DNA of 38,632 bases, from positions 1-38,632 of the forward strand of contig JAHDHQ010000034.1 in assembly GCA_020631235.1 (NCBI GenBank), read 5' to 3'. Position 1 is the first letter of the stretch. Each line of letters begins with the position of its first letter. A program made the position numbers and the translations under genes. Positions 16,658 to 24,688 of this stretch are shown here, piece by piece. The notes under the pieces are model-generated. The model was not told the DNA's origin. It did not search any database and saw only the letters and a list, made by a program, of their open reading frames with translations. This DNA is from Saprospiraceae bacterium (GTDB lineage: Bacteria; Bacteroidota; Bacteroidia; Chitinophagales; Saprospiraceae).

Positions 16658-17776
16658 TTATTTTACTTTTCGACCCTTCCAATGAAAAGAAGGTGATACT
16701 AAGCTTAACACTCCAAAGATAGCGACATAAACCGTATGAACAGCCGATAAAAGCAGTCTTCTAGAGCTATTTATAGATATTTTAAAGAAAGGTAAAATGA
16801 GCGACAGATAAATAGTATCTACCATCATTTTTATCGTTAAAGCTATTAGACCGTATAGAGGAGAGATGCAAACACAAAGCAGAATGCAAAAGCAGAGTAC
16901 CCAGATAAAACCCATGAGTGCATTGAGCTTAATTTGTTTGTATTGTCCGTTTTTTGCTGCCCATCTTGCTCTTTGTGAAATCAAATCCTTTATTGTAGTC
17001 ATTGCTGCAGTATCTACAAGTCCATATGGATGGTTATTAAAGAAAATCGATGAAGCATTATTTTTGGCAATGGATTGGATCATAAACACGTCGTCACCTG
17101 AAGCTAAATGTTGGCCATCTTGCTTGTTTTTATTTTGATTGTAGATGGTTTTTGTAAAACTAAAATTGGCTCCATTAGCTAAGTGCCAATACTGTGTTTT
17201 TATGCCCAGATTGGTTATCGCCATCATACCGGCATTATCCAAACATTGAAAATCTCCTAAAAGCGAACCATTGGTTTGGATTTGGATGGGCCCAGCTATG
17301 CAAAGGGCTTGATTTTCTTGGTATATAGCATTGAGTGATGATAAGCGGTTAGGGCCAATGGTACAGTCTGCATCCAATGTCAATATGTGTTCGTATTTGG
17401 CTAGACCCAAGCCTACAGAAATGGCCCACTTTTTATAGTTGTTTATGGGTTTATCTAGGTGTTTTGCTAATGGGGTTACACGGATGTTAGCCATATTTAG
17501 GCTGCTTGCTTTTTTTGCTGTATCATCTTCTGAATGATCATCTATGACGATTATATCCACTAAGCTTTTTGGGTAGTTTGAGTTTAAGATACTTTGCAGA
17601 CAAGCTATAATATTGTCGCTTTCGTTTCTTGCGGGTATGATTATGGAGAAAGGCAGCTGGTTTTTACTCTCCAAGGAATTAGTTGTAGGAGTCCAAGCAT
17701 TATAGGCAGCCCACAAAATAAGCATATAGATGCCTAAACCACCCAGCAAAAAAACGAATATAAATGTGTTAAGCAT
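16658..17776 (-). CDS. Membrane-bound family 2 glycosyltransferase
   Basis: An N-terminal membrane helix (about 2-25) is followed by a GT-A domain. PFSIIIPARNESDNI opens it, VIDDHSEDDT is the nucleotide-sugar loop and LTLDADC is the DXD-type metal site. LASGDDVFM and QRARWAAKNGQY are the acceptor/catalytic ED-like and Q(Q/R)xRW motifs of processive GT2 enzymes. Two or three C-terminal membrane helices follow. 372 residues. Sugar and acceptor unknown; likely a glycolipid or envelope polysaccharide. Its start shares one base with the stop of the upstream membrane-protein gene. Confidence 0.88.
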   Translation of the reverse strand: MLNTFIFVFLLGGLGIYMLILWAAYNAWTPTTNSLESKNQLPFSIIIPARNESDNIIACLQSILNSNYPKSLVDIIVIDDHSEDDTAKKASSLNMANIRVTPLAKHLDKPINNYKKWAISVGLGLAKYEHILTLDADCTIGPNRLSSLNAIYQENQALCIAGPIQIQTNGSLLGDFQCLDNAGMMAITNLGIKTQYWHLANGANFSFTKTIYNQNKNKQDGQHLASGDDVFMIQSIAKNNASSIFFNNHPYGLVDTAAMTTIKDLISQRARWAAKNGQYKQIKLNALMGFIWVLCFCILLCVCISPLYGLIALTIKMMVDTIYLSLILPFFKISINSSRRLLLSAVHTVYVAIFGVLSLVSPSFHWKGRKVK

Positions 17777-18234
17777 TATTCAAACAGATCGTCGTATCTG
17801 TTAGTTTCTTTAGGTTTTTCAAGTTCGGGTAACTCTAAAAAATCTTCTTCATCTGTTATTTCTTCATACTCCACAAATTCTTTCTCTTTTGCTTTTTCTT
17901 GTTTGTTTACGTTACGCTTTAATCTAAATTGGAGGAAAGCTTTTAAGAATAACCATGCACTAACAAATGGGTAGCCAACAACGGATAAGCCTGTATAAAG
18001 CAGACCTCTACCCGTGTCCTTTTTAATCATTTGACCCAACCATTTTACATAGTTAAGTACTACTTTATAATTTAAAAGTAGAGCTATGATAAGCAATATT
18101 GGACCGAGAAAATACATAATACTAATGACGCCGGTCACCACTTTAAAAAGAAGGTAAATGATGATTAGCATGACAGCAAGTCCAATAATTCCGGCAATGG
18201 GATTATTTCCTCTAGCATTTTGTCTGATAGCCAT
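17776..18234 (-). CDS. Small integral membrane protein of unknown function
   Basis: 152 residues. Two adjacent hydrophobic helices (about 13-33 and 36-56) and a weaker third (about 78-98) are followed by a basic stretch (FRLKRNVNKQEKAKEKE). The tail is very acidic (EYEEITDEEDFLELPELEKPKE). I do not recognise a named family. The one-base stop/start overlap with the GT2 gene suggests the two act together in the envelope. It follows the ABC exporter by 78 bp. Confidence 0.75.
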   Translation of the reverse strand: MAIRQNARGNNPIAGIIGLAVMLIIIYLLFKVVTGVISIMYFLGPILLIIALLLNYKVVLNYVKWLGQMIKKDTGRGLLYTGLSVVGYPFVSAWLFLKAFLQFRLKRNVNKQEKAKEKEFVEYEEITDEEDFLELPELEKPKETNRYDDLFE

Positions 18235-18312
18235 AAGCTGGTGTTTTTTATTAACAATCTAAAAATACATAGAAAAGTTGCATGGGCTCGACATGTTAGC
18301 TTTAAATATCGA

Positions 18313-20067
18313 CTAAGCTATATTAGCAAACTGAATTTCGTATAATTTTTGGTAGTATCCTCCTTCAATATTTAATAAGTCTTGGTGGGAACCAAACTCT
18401 ACTGCTTTACCCTTATCTAAGACCAGTATTTTGTCTGCATGTCTAATGGTGGATAAACGATGAGCTATTATGATAGATGTTCTTTTAGTAATTAACTTTT
18501 CTATTGCGTACTGGATTACGGCCTCTGTTTCCGTATCTATAGAAGATGTCGCTTCATCTAAAATCAAAATGTCAGGGTTATACACTAAAGCTCTTACAAA
18601 GGATATTAATTGTCTTTGGCCCATAGAAAGATTAGCTCCTCTTTCCATCACTTTTTGCTCATAACCATCAGGTAACATATCTATAAACTTGTGAGCTCCG
18701 ATGAGTTTAGCAGCATCTTCTATCTGTTCTTTGGTGATGTCATCATTAAGTAAGCGGATATTATCATATATGTTTCCACCAAATAAGAAAACGTCTTGGA
18801 GCACGGTAGCAAAATGCTTTCTATAACCATACAATTCGTAGGATTTTATGTTTTTACCATCAATAAAAATGCTTCCTTTTTGGATATCATAATATCGGTT
18901 TAGTATGTTAATAATTGTCGTTTTACCAGAGCCAGTACTCCCTACAATAGCCAGTGTTTCACCGGGATTCATGGTAAAACTTATATCCTTTAAAATGTAA
19001 TTGTCTGGGTTGTATGCAAAACTTACATTTTTAAACTCTATTTGCCCTTTTAGTTTATTTGTTTTGATGGTACCTAGATCCTCGATTTTATCTTCTTTAT
19101 CTAAAATGTCATATACCCTTTCAGCGGCTACTAAACCCATTTGTAAGGTGTTAAACTTATCAGCTAATAGACGTATGGGTCTAAATAAAAGATTCATAAA
19201 CATAGGAAAGGAAACCAAGGCACCAAAGCTGATAGTGTCGGCCCAGTAACCAGCAGTACCCCACCAAACTAGTAGTGCAAGACCGATAGCCGAAATTAAT
19301 TCGACGACAGGAAAGAATATGGCATAATACAGAATAGAGTCCAGATTTGCTTGAGTATATTTTCGATTAATGGATTTAAATTTATCCATTTCTTGCTTTT
19401 CCGCATTAAATATCTGTACCACTCTCATACCTGAGATCCTTTCTTGCAAGAAAGCATTCATGTTAGATAATTCGGCCCGAACTTTTTGGTATGAAGCGCG
19501 CACTTTTTCTTTAAAAATATAAGTGGCTATAAGCAATAGCGGAACAGTAATAAGGCAAATTAGAGTAAGCCGCCAGCTTGTAATGAGCATCATGCTTAGT
19601 ACAGCTATGATGGTTAAGACGTCGGCAACCATGGTGATGACCCCTTGAGTAAAAACGGTATTTAAGGTTTCATTGTCGTTGATGGTTCTGGTCGTCGATT
19701 GACCGATGGGTGTTTTGTCAAAATAACTGAGTGGTAATTTTGAAATCTTATCAAAAACTTTGACTCTTAGGTCTTTGATAACTAGTTGGCCTAGTAGTGC
19801 TGTACGATACATAAAAAAATAACGAATCACGGCATTGGCCACAACAAAAAGAATGTAGATAAGTGCTACACCTTTTAATCCTATTAGATCAGCTTTAAAG
19901 ATGTAATCATCCACCATTACTTTTATTAAGTAGGGTCTAACGGATGATAAAGGTGCTAATACGATGGCCAGTGTTAGACAAAGAATAAATAGTGATCTAT
20001 ACGGTCTAGTTTCTTTGAGCAAACGCCAAAGTAATTGCAGATCAAAATTTTTCTTTTTTTCACTCAT
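18313..20067 (-). CDS. ABC exporter, fused permease and ATPase (MsbA-like)
   Basis: 584-residue half-transporter. The N-terminal half has six membrane helices of the type I exporter fold, including RPYLIKVMVDDYIF and the coupling-helix region FDKTPIGQSTTRTINDNETLN. The C-terminal half is a complete nucleotide-binding domain with Walker A VGSTGSGKTTIIN, Q-loop TVLQDVFLFGGNI, signature NLSMGQRQLISF, Walker B ILILDEATSSID and switch His in IAHRLSTI. Homodimer expected. Such proteins export lipids, peptides or drugs; the substrate is not predictable. It is 53 bp after radC. Confidence 0.93.
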   Translation of the reverse strand: MSEKKKNFDLQLLWRLLKETRPYRSLFILCLTLAIVLAPLSSVRPYLIKVMVDDYIFKADLIGLKGVALIYILFVVANAVIRYFFMYRTALLGQLVIKDLRVKVFDKISKLPLSYFDKTPIGQSTTRTINDNETLNTVFTQGVITMVADVLTIIAVLSMMLITSWRLTLICLITVPLLLIATYIFKEKVRASYQKVRAELSNMNAFLQERISGMRVVQIFNAEKQEMDKFKSINRKYTQANLDSILYYAIFFPVVELISAIGLALLVWWGTAGYWADTISFGALVSFPMFMNLLFRPIRLLADKFNTLQMGLVAAERVYDILDKEDKIEDLGTIKTNKLKGQIEFKNVSFAYNPDNYILKDISFTMNPGETLAIVGSTGSGKTTIINILNRYYDIQKGSIFIDGKNIKSYELYGYRKHFATVLQDVFLFGGNIYDNIRLLNDDITKEQIEDAAKLIGAHKFIDMLPDGYEQKVMERGANLSMGQRQLISFVRALVYNPDILILDEATSSIDTETEAVIQYAIEKLITKRTSIIIAHRLSTIRHADKILVLDKGKAVEFGSHQDLLNIEGGYYQKLYEIQFANIA

Positions 20068-20120
20068 TGGAAACCAAAGGTACTAACTGAAACGCTATAA
20101 CTAATTTACTAGCAAAAAGT

Positions 20121-20813
20121 TTATAGTATTCCTTCGTCAGCAAAACTAAAATATGACTGATCAGCAATGATTAGGTGGTCTAATGTTTTAATGTCAAGCA
20201 TATGTCCAGCAGCTTTGATTTTTTTAGTAATGTCGATGTCTGCCTGACTGGGTTTTAGATTTCCAGAAGGATGATTGTGGCTAAGGATGATGGATACAGC
20301 CCTTTTGTCTAAAGCTTCTTTGAAAATTATTTTAGGATCTACAACGGTAGCGGCTATCCCTCCTTGACTGATTAAAGAAGTGTGAATCAAGCGGTTGTTT
20401 TGGTTAAGCAAAAGGATATAAAAGCATTCGACATGCTGGTCCTCGTATAGATGTTTCACAAGCTTATACGCATCATTAGAGCTTGTAATTTGCGGTTTTT
20501 TCTTAGTTGTTAAAGTGTTTTTTCTTCTGGCCAATTCCAATGTAGCTACAATGGATACGGCCTTTGCAGGACCTATGCCTTTAAAAGTGGATAATTCGTC
20601 AACATTTGCTTTACCGAGAGCAAGTAAACTATTATCGTAATGTTGCAGTATTTTTTTTGAAAGCCCTAAGGCTGATTCATTTTTACTTCCTGCACCTAGA
20701 ATTATGGCTAAAAGTTCGGCATTAGAAAGGTATGTTTTACCTGTAGACAATAGTTTTTCTCTGGGCCGATCTTCTTCAGCCCAGGATTTAATGGAAGTTT
20801 GTTCTATGTACAT
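20121..20813 (-). CDS. radC: RadC family protein (JAB1/MPN metalloprotease fold)
   Basis: 230 residues. The N-terminal REKLLSTGKTYLSNAELLAIILGAG and the helix-hairpin-helix LSTFKGIGPAKAVSIVATLELARR are followed by a JAMM zinc motif. That motif is LSHNHPSGNLKPSQADI (His-x-His-Pro and Asp) together with the Glu in IFKEAL. The historical repair role is doubtful, because the original radC mutation lies in recG. It follows the sprE homologue by 11 bp. Confidence 0.93.
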   Translation of the reverse strand: MYIEQTSIKSWAEEDRPREKLLSTGKTYLSNAELLAIILGAGSKNESALGLSKKILQHYDNSLLALGKANVDELSTFKGIGPAKAVSIVATLELARRKNTLTTKKKPQITSSNDAYKLVKHLYEDQHVECFYILLLNQNNRLIHTSLISQGGIAATVVDPKIIFKEALDKRAVSIILSHNHPSGNLKPSQADIDITKKIKAAGHMLDIKTLDHLIIADQSYFSFADEGIL

Positions 20814-20824
20814 TTTGTGTTACA

Positions 20825-23755
20825 TCATTTTGTTGAATAATTGGTTTCGAAAAACTGTAAATATTCTTTGATGCTTCTTTTTTTGATGATTTCCCTGTAG
20901 TTATTTTGTGTCACTACTAAGAAGTCATAAGGTATATTTTCTTTAATAAACTCTTTCTTTTTGGATTCTACGCCATTATAAAAATCCATGGCAGTAGCTT
21001 CGTCAGCAAATTTTCTGATTAAGATAATTTGTGAGTTTGCGTCTCTATTTAAACCGATATTACTAAGTGAAAGGCGGTCTAAATTGTGATGTTTTTTTAT
21101 GTAGTTGTTGATATCTTCTTTGACTTCGTCCGTTTGGAAGGCATCAATTTTGTAAATAACAACCATAGCATAATGTAGTTTGTCTTCTTCTTTTTTGAAG
21201 CTTTGCTCTCCTTCAGTAAATAATACTGGGTCGAATGCTGCTTCGTCTCCTTTGAGAAAACGTAAAATTTCTTTAGCCCTAGTTGTTTCGTCAGCATCAG
21301 GATATTTTTTAATGACTTCGTCTAGTGCAATCATGTATTCTTCTTTTCCACTTTGTTTTCCTACGGCCATTGCTTTTAGCAAAGCAAACTTTGCTTTAAA
21401 TGCTTTTTCTTTAGGAAACTTTTCTTCTACACCATTAGCTCTATTTATGACTTTTTTGTTTTTTCCTTTTTCAAACAATTCATACGTTTGATTGTAGTAG
21501 TCTTCTATAGAGCCTTCGTTTGAGGCTAGTTTTTTAGCATATTCAGGATCATTTAGAATTTTTGCAAACTCTGAATCCGGATAATTCTCTTCTAGTAATT
21601 TTTTGTATTTTTTTGCTTTTCTCATTCTACCTAAATCTTTGTTTGATAGATATAGATAAAACAGTAGGTCTTGTTCTTTATAGAAATTAGAATAGTTGTT
21701 ATAAAGATCTTCGTGACTTTCTACTCCCTTTTCTAGATTTTGTAATTTTTCTCTGTAGAGTCTTCCAAGTTCGAATTTAGCATCTTGAATTTTCTTAGAA
21801 GCCAAGTTTTGCTGCACTTTGCTGCGAGGTATGTCTTTAAGGGCTTCTTTGATCATTTCGTCAGTTACTGAGGATTCGTCAAATTCTTCTTCTTCTTCGT
21901 CATCATCAAAGTTGCTGTCACCTGCAGTTCGCCAATTGTCTTCTAATGGTCTATCTCCCCAGGTTCGATTAAAATCATCGATTCCTTTTTGGAGAGCAAC
22001 AGGATTGTATGCGAAGAATGAGCTGACATTAAGTCTAAAGTTATTTCTAGGTACAGTTTGCGCGCCTGGTTCTTCATTTCCACTCGGTCTAGCCACTATG
22101 TTTTGTGCTTTTATACGCTCTATAGCTAGTTTTCTCAGTTCTTCTTCAGATAAATTAGCAAGAGCAAGTTGGGCTTCTTCTTGTTCGATGATTTCTATAT
22201 TTTTTGCAATCTGGCTAAGATTAGTCGCTAGGTGATCCGAATTTTTGTATCTCGGATCTGTTTCCGGCATAACCATAGTTGTGCTGTCATAATAGTACTT
22301 TGCTGTAGCATACTCTTCAGCGTCATAAAACATATTAGCGAGCCTATAATAGCTTTCTATTTTTAATGGAAGGTTGCTACGGTTGTTTTTAACCGAAGCT
22401 TGGTACGCACTTTTTGCCTCTTCTAGTTCGCCTAAATTATCTTTAATTTTAGCAACGGCGAAGTAAATGTCTGCGTGGTAGAAAGTGTACTTATTATCAT
22501 TAAGCATTCTTTCTAGTTTTTTGATGGATTTATCTGTGCTAGCTGCTCCTGTTTTTTGGTCGAGCCTTATTTCGTTTAATTCTGCATTAAACTCCATTTC
22601 AAAATCAGGATTAAAAGTTTTACATTTTTCAAACTGAGCCAGAGCTTCTGAGTGGAAATCCATTTTTTCGTAAAGCTGACCTTGAATGTAGGCATATCTA
22701 GCTTTTACTTTTTTCTTTTTTTCTGTTTCAATGGCTTGATCTAAAAAATCAATAGCCTCTTGATATTCTCCTTTTTTAATATTTAGATCGGCATAGACAA
22801 TGGAAAGCGAATTTCGAGTTTCTTTTTGTATGCTTTCTACTTGTTGTACTTTGCGTAGCAAGTTTTCTGCTGCGGAGAAACGCTCTCTTTCGATGTACGT
22901 TTTTGCTAACCAAACTAATCCATCATAGTAAGCTGGTTCGTGCCTAAAGGATTCTTTGGTGTCGTTGTTTTTCTTTTTGTCGTCTTTAGTCTCTTCTTCT
23001 TCTTCTTTGTTGTTTTCTTCTTCTTTATTTGCTTGTTTAGCTTTCTCTTTAGCTGCGTTTTCAGCGTCTATTGTTTCTTGTGCTTTGATAGGAGGTACAT
23101 ATCTTTTGCCTTTTTTACGTGCTTTTTGTTTTTTCTTACGTTCCTTTTCTTTTTCTTTTTTCTCTTTTTTACGTGCTTTTTCTCTTTCTTTCTTTTCGTC
23201 TTTACGGGCGTCGTCTAACATTCGACGTTCTTCTAATCTTTGTCTTTGCTCTATCTCTCTTTCTCTTTTTTTCTGCGCTTTTGTTTTTTTACCTTTTTGT
23301 TGTTTTTTATAGAAAGATGCATAAGGGTTATCTGCAGAAAATTCTTCTTTAAAGAACTCTAAAGTTTCTTCGGCTGATTCGTAATCTCTCTTTAGAAATT
23401 GGGCTTGTCCCATGAGCACATAACAATCATCTACCCAATAACTAGGTCCATGAAGGGCCGTTACTCTTACCACTTTTTCGATGGCTTTATCTAAATCTTC
23501 ACTATATGCGCCAACATCTTGAGAGATTTGGTAATTGTATAATGGTAAAATTTGTGTGTAGTTATCCTGAGATTCTTCTTTCATTTGGAGTTCTGTCAAC
23601 TCTATAATCTCTCTGGCATTAAAGTATCCATTGTACAAAGCGGTCGTATTATGCCAAAATAATTTAGATTTAGACAGATCACCTTTTTTCTTAGTACTTG
23701 TGCACGAACTAAGTATTCCACATAAAATGAGAATATATATAAATTTAACTTTCAA
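20825..23755 (-). CDS. sprE: Type IX secretion / gliding TPR lipoprotein SprE (PorW)
   Basis: 976 residues. The signal peptide ends in a lipobox LSSC (Cys18), so it is a lipoprotein. KLFWHNTTALYNGYFNAREI (about 31-50) is the conserved opening of SprE/PorW, followed by TPR-like helices (SYWVDDCYVLMGQAQFLKRDYESAEE), with more repeats at 275-520 and 660-900. SprE/PorW is needed for type IX secretion and for gliding. A 120-residue run of almost only Lys, Glu, Arg and Gln (about 149-268) interrupts the first TPR block. The start is TTG, as an in-frame stop lies just upstream and no ATG precedes the signal peptide. It heads a run to radC and beyond and diverges from the M23 gene. Confidence 0.85.
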   Translation of the reverse strand: MKVKFIYILILCGILSSCTSTKKKGDLSKSKLFWHNTTALYNGYFNAREIIELTELQMKEESQDNYTQILPLYNYQISQDVGAYSEDLDKAIEKVVRVTALHGPSYWVDDCYVLMGQAQFLKRDYESAEETLEFFKEEFSADNPYASFYKKQQKGKKTKAQKKREREIEQRQRLEERRMLDDARKDEKKEREKARKKEKKEKEKERKKKQKARKKGKRYVPPIKAQETIDAENAAKEKAKQANKEEENNKEEEEETKDDKKKNNDTKESFRHEPAYYDGLVWLAKTYIERERFSAAENLLRKVQQVESIQKETRNSLSIVYADLNIKKGEYQEAIDFLDQAIETEKKKKVKARYAYIQGQLYEKMDFHSEALAQFEKCKTFNPDFEMEFNAELNEIRLDQKTGAASTDKSIKKLERMLNDNKYTFYHADIYFAVAKIKDNLGELEEAKSAYQASVKNNRSNLPLKIESYYRLANMFYDAEEYATAKYYYDSTTMVMPETDPRYKNSDHLATNLSQIAKNIEIIEQEEAQLALANLSEEELRKLAIERIKAQNIVARPSGNEEPGAQTVPRNNFRLNVSSFFAYNPVALQKGIDDFNRTWGDRPLEDNWRTAGDSNFDDDEEEEEFDESSVTDEMIKEALKDIPRSKVQQNLASKKIQDAKFELGRLYREKLQNLEKGVESHEDLYNNYSNFYKEQDLLFYLYLSNKDLGRMRKAKKYKKLLEENYPDSEFAKILNDPEYAKKLASNEGSIEDYYNQTYELFEKGKNKKVINRANGVEEKFPKEKAFKAKFALLKAMAVGKQSGKEEYMIALDEVIKKYPDADETTRAKEILRFLKGDEAAFDPVLFTEGEQSFKKEEDKLHYAMVVIYKIDAFQTDEVKEDINNYIKKHHNLDRLSLSNIGLNRDANSQIILIRKFADEATAMDFYNGVESKKKEFIKENIPYDFLVVTQNNYREIIKKRSIKEYLQFFETNYSTK

Positions 23756-23884
23756 TATCTGCTACTTTTGTGTTAAAAGATAAGTACTATTAATAGGGAT
23801 TTCCAGATTGGTGGTCGAAACAACAACCATACGTTTTATAACTAAAATCATGCAAAAATATTATAACTAGGGGAATATTACTTT

Positions 23885-24655
23885 ATGTCAGAAGAATATC
23901 AACAAAAAAAGACACTAGGAGAGCGACTAAAAGATAGCTACCAGATTAAGGTAGTTCACGAAGAAACACTTCAAGAAACAAGGTCTTATCGTGTATCTAA
24001 AGCGAAATTATATGCTATGATATCTTTATTTATTTTGGCTGTTGCCGGTATAGTAGTTTCTTTACTTTTTTTTACTCCTTTGAGACAATTGGTGCCAGGA
24101 TATGCTGATGTGAACAATAATCAACGTTTCTTCCAACTTAACAATCAAATAGATGAATTAGAACAGGAGGTAAACGAACAAAGTACTTATATAGAAGGAT
24201 TATTAAGTATGATTTCTTCGCCTAGTGCGGAAGAAAAACTACTTGATGCGGAAGAAAACGAGGGCGCCATTATTAGCTTGCTTGATCAAATGTTTTTTGT
24301 TCCACCTATAAAAGGAACTATTGAAGCTGGTTATTCCTTAGACAAGGGTCACTTAGGTACTGACATTGTCGCTCCGACAAATACACCGGTTAAAAGCATA
24401 TTAGATGGTTATGTGGTTAGTTCAGACTGGACGTTTGAGAATGGAAATACTATCAGTATACAACACGAACATAATATTCTGTCGATTTATAAACACAACT
24501 CCATATTGCTTAAAGAAGCGGGAAATAAGGTAAAGGCCGGCGAAGCCGTAGCTATTATTGGTAATTCTGGTGAAAACACATCAGGGCCACATTTACACTT
24601 CGAACTTTGGTTTGAAGGCAAAGCTGTAGATGCCGAACATTATATCAATTTTTAG
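23885..24655 (+). CDS. M23 family metallopeptidase, membrane-anchored
   Basis: 256 residues: a short cytoplasmic N-terminus, one membrane helix (about 41-63), a coiled-coil stretch (about 80-130) and a C-terminal LytM/M23 domain. The zinc ligands are complete: HLGTD (H156, D160) and SGPHLHFE (H236, H238). It should cleave peptidoglycan cross-bridges, or recruit partners if inactive, though nothing is missing from the site. A TTG-N19-TACGTTTT pair upstream could be its promoter, with one mismatch in the -7 box. Divergent from sprE. Confidence 0.9.
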   Translation: MSEEYQQKKTLGERLKDSYQIKVVHEETLQETRSYRVSKAKLYAMISLFILAVAGIVVSLLFFTPLRQLVPGYADVNNNQRFFQLNNQIDELEQEVNEQSTYIEGLLSMISSPSAEEKLLDAEENEGAIISLLDQMFFVPPIKGTIEAGYSLDKGHLGTDIVAPTNTPVKSILDGYVVSSDWTFENGNTISIQHEHNILSIYKHNSILLKEAGNKVKAGEAVAIIGNSGENTSGPHLHFELWFEGKAVDAEHYINF

Positions 24656-24688
24656 TTTTTTTTCGTGGAACAACATTGGACAAAAAGA

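Noticed and set aside
22940-23352. Long open frames on the plus strand opposite sprE
   Set aside because: They are the complement of the Lys/Glu-rich codon run and give Phe/Ser/Leu-rich low-complexity strings with no homology-like features.
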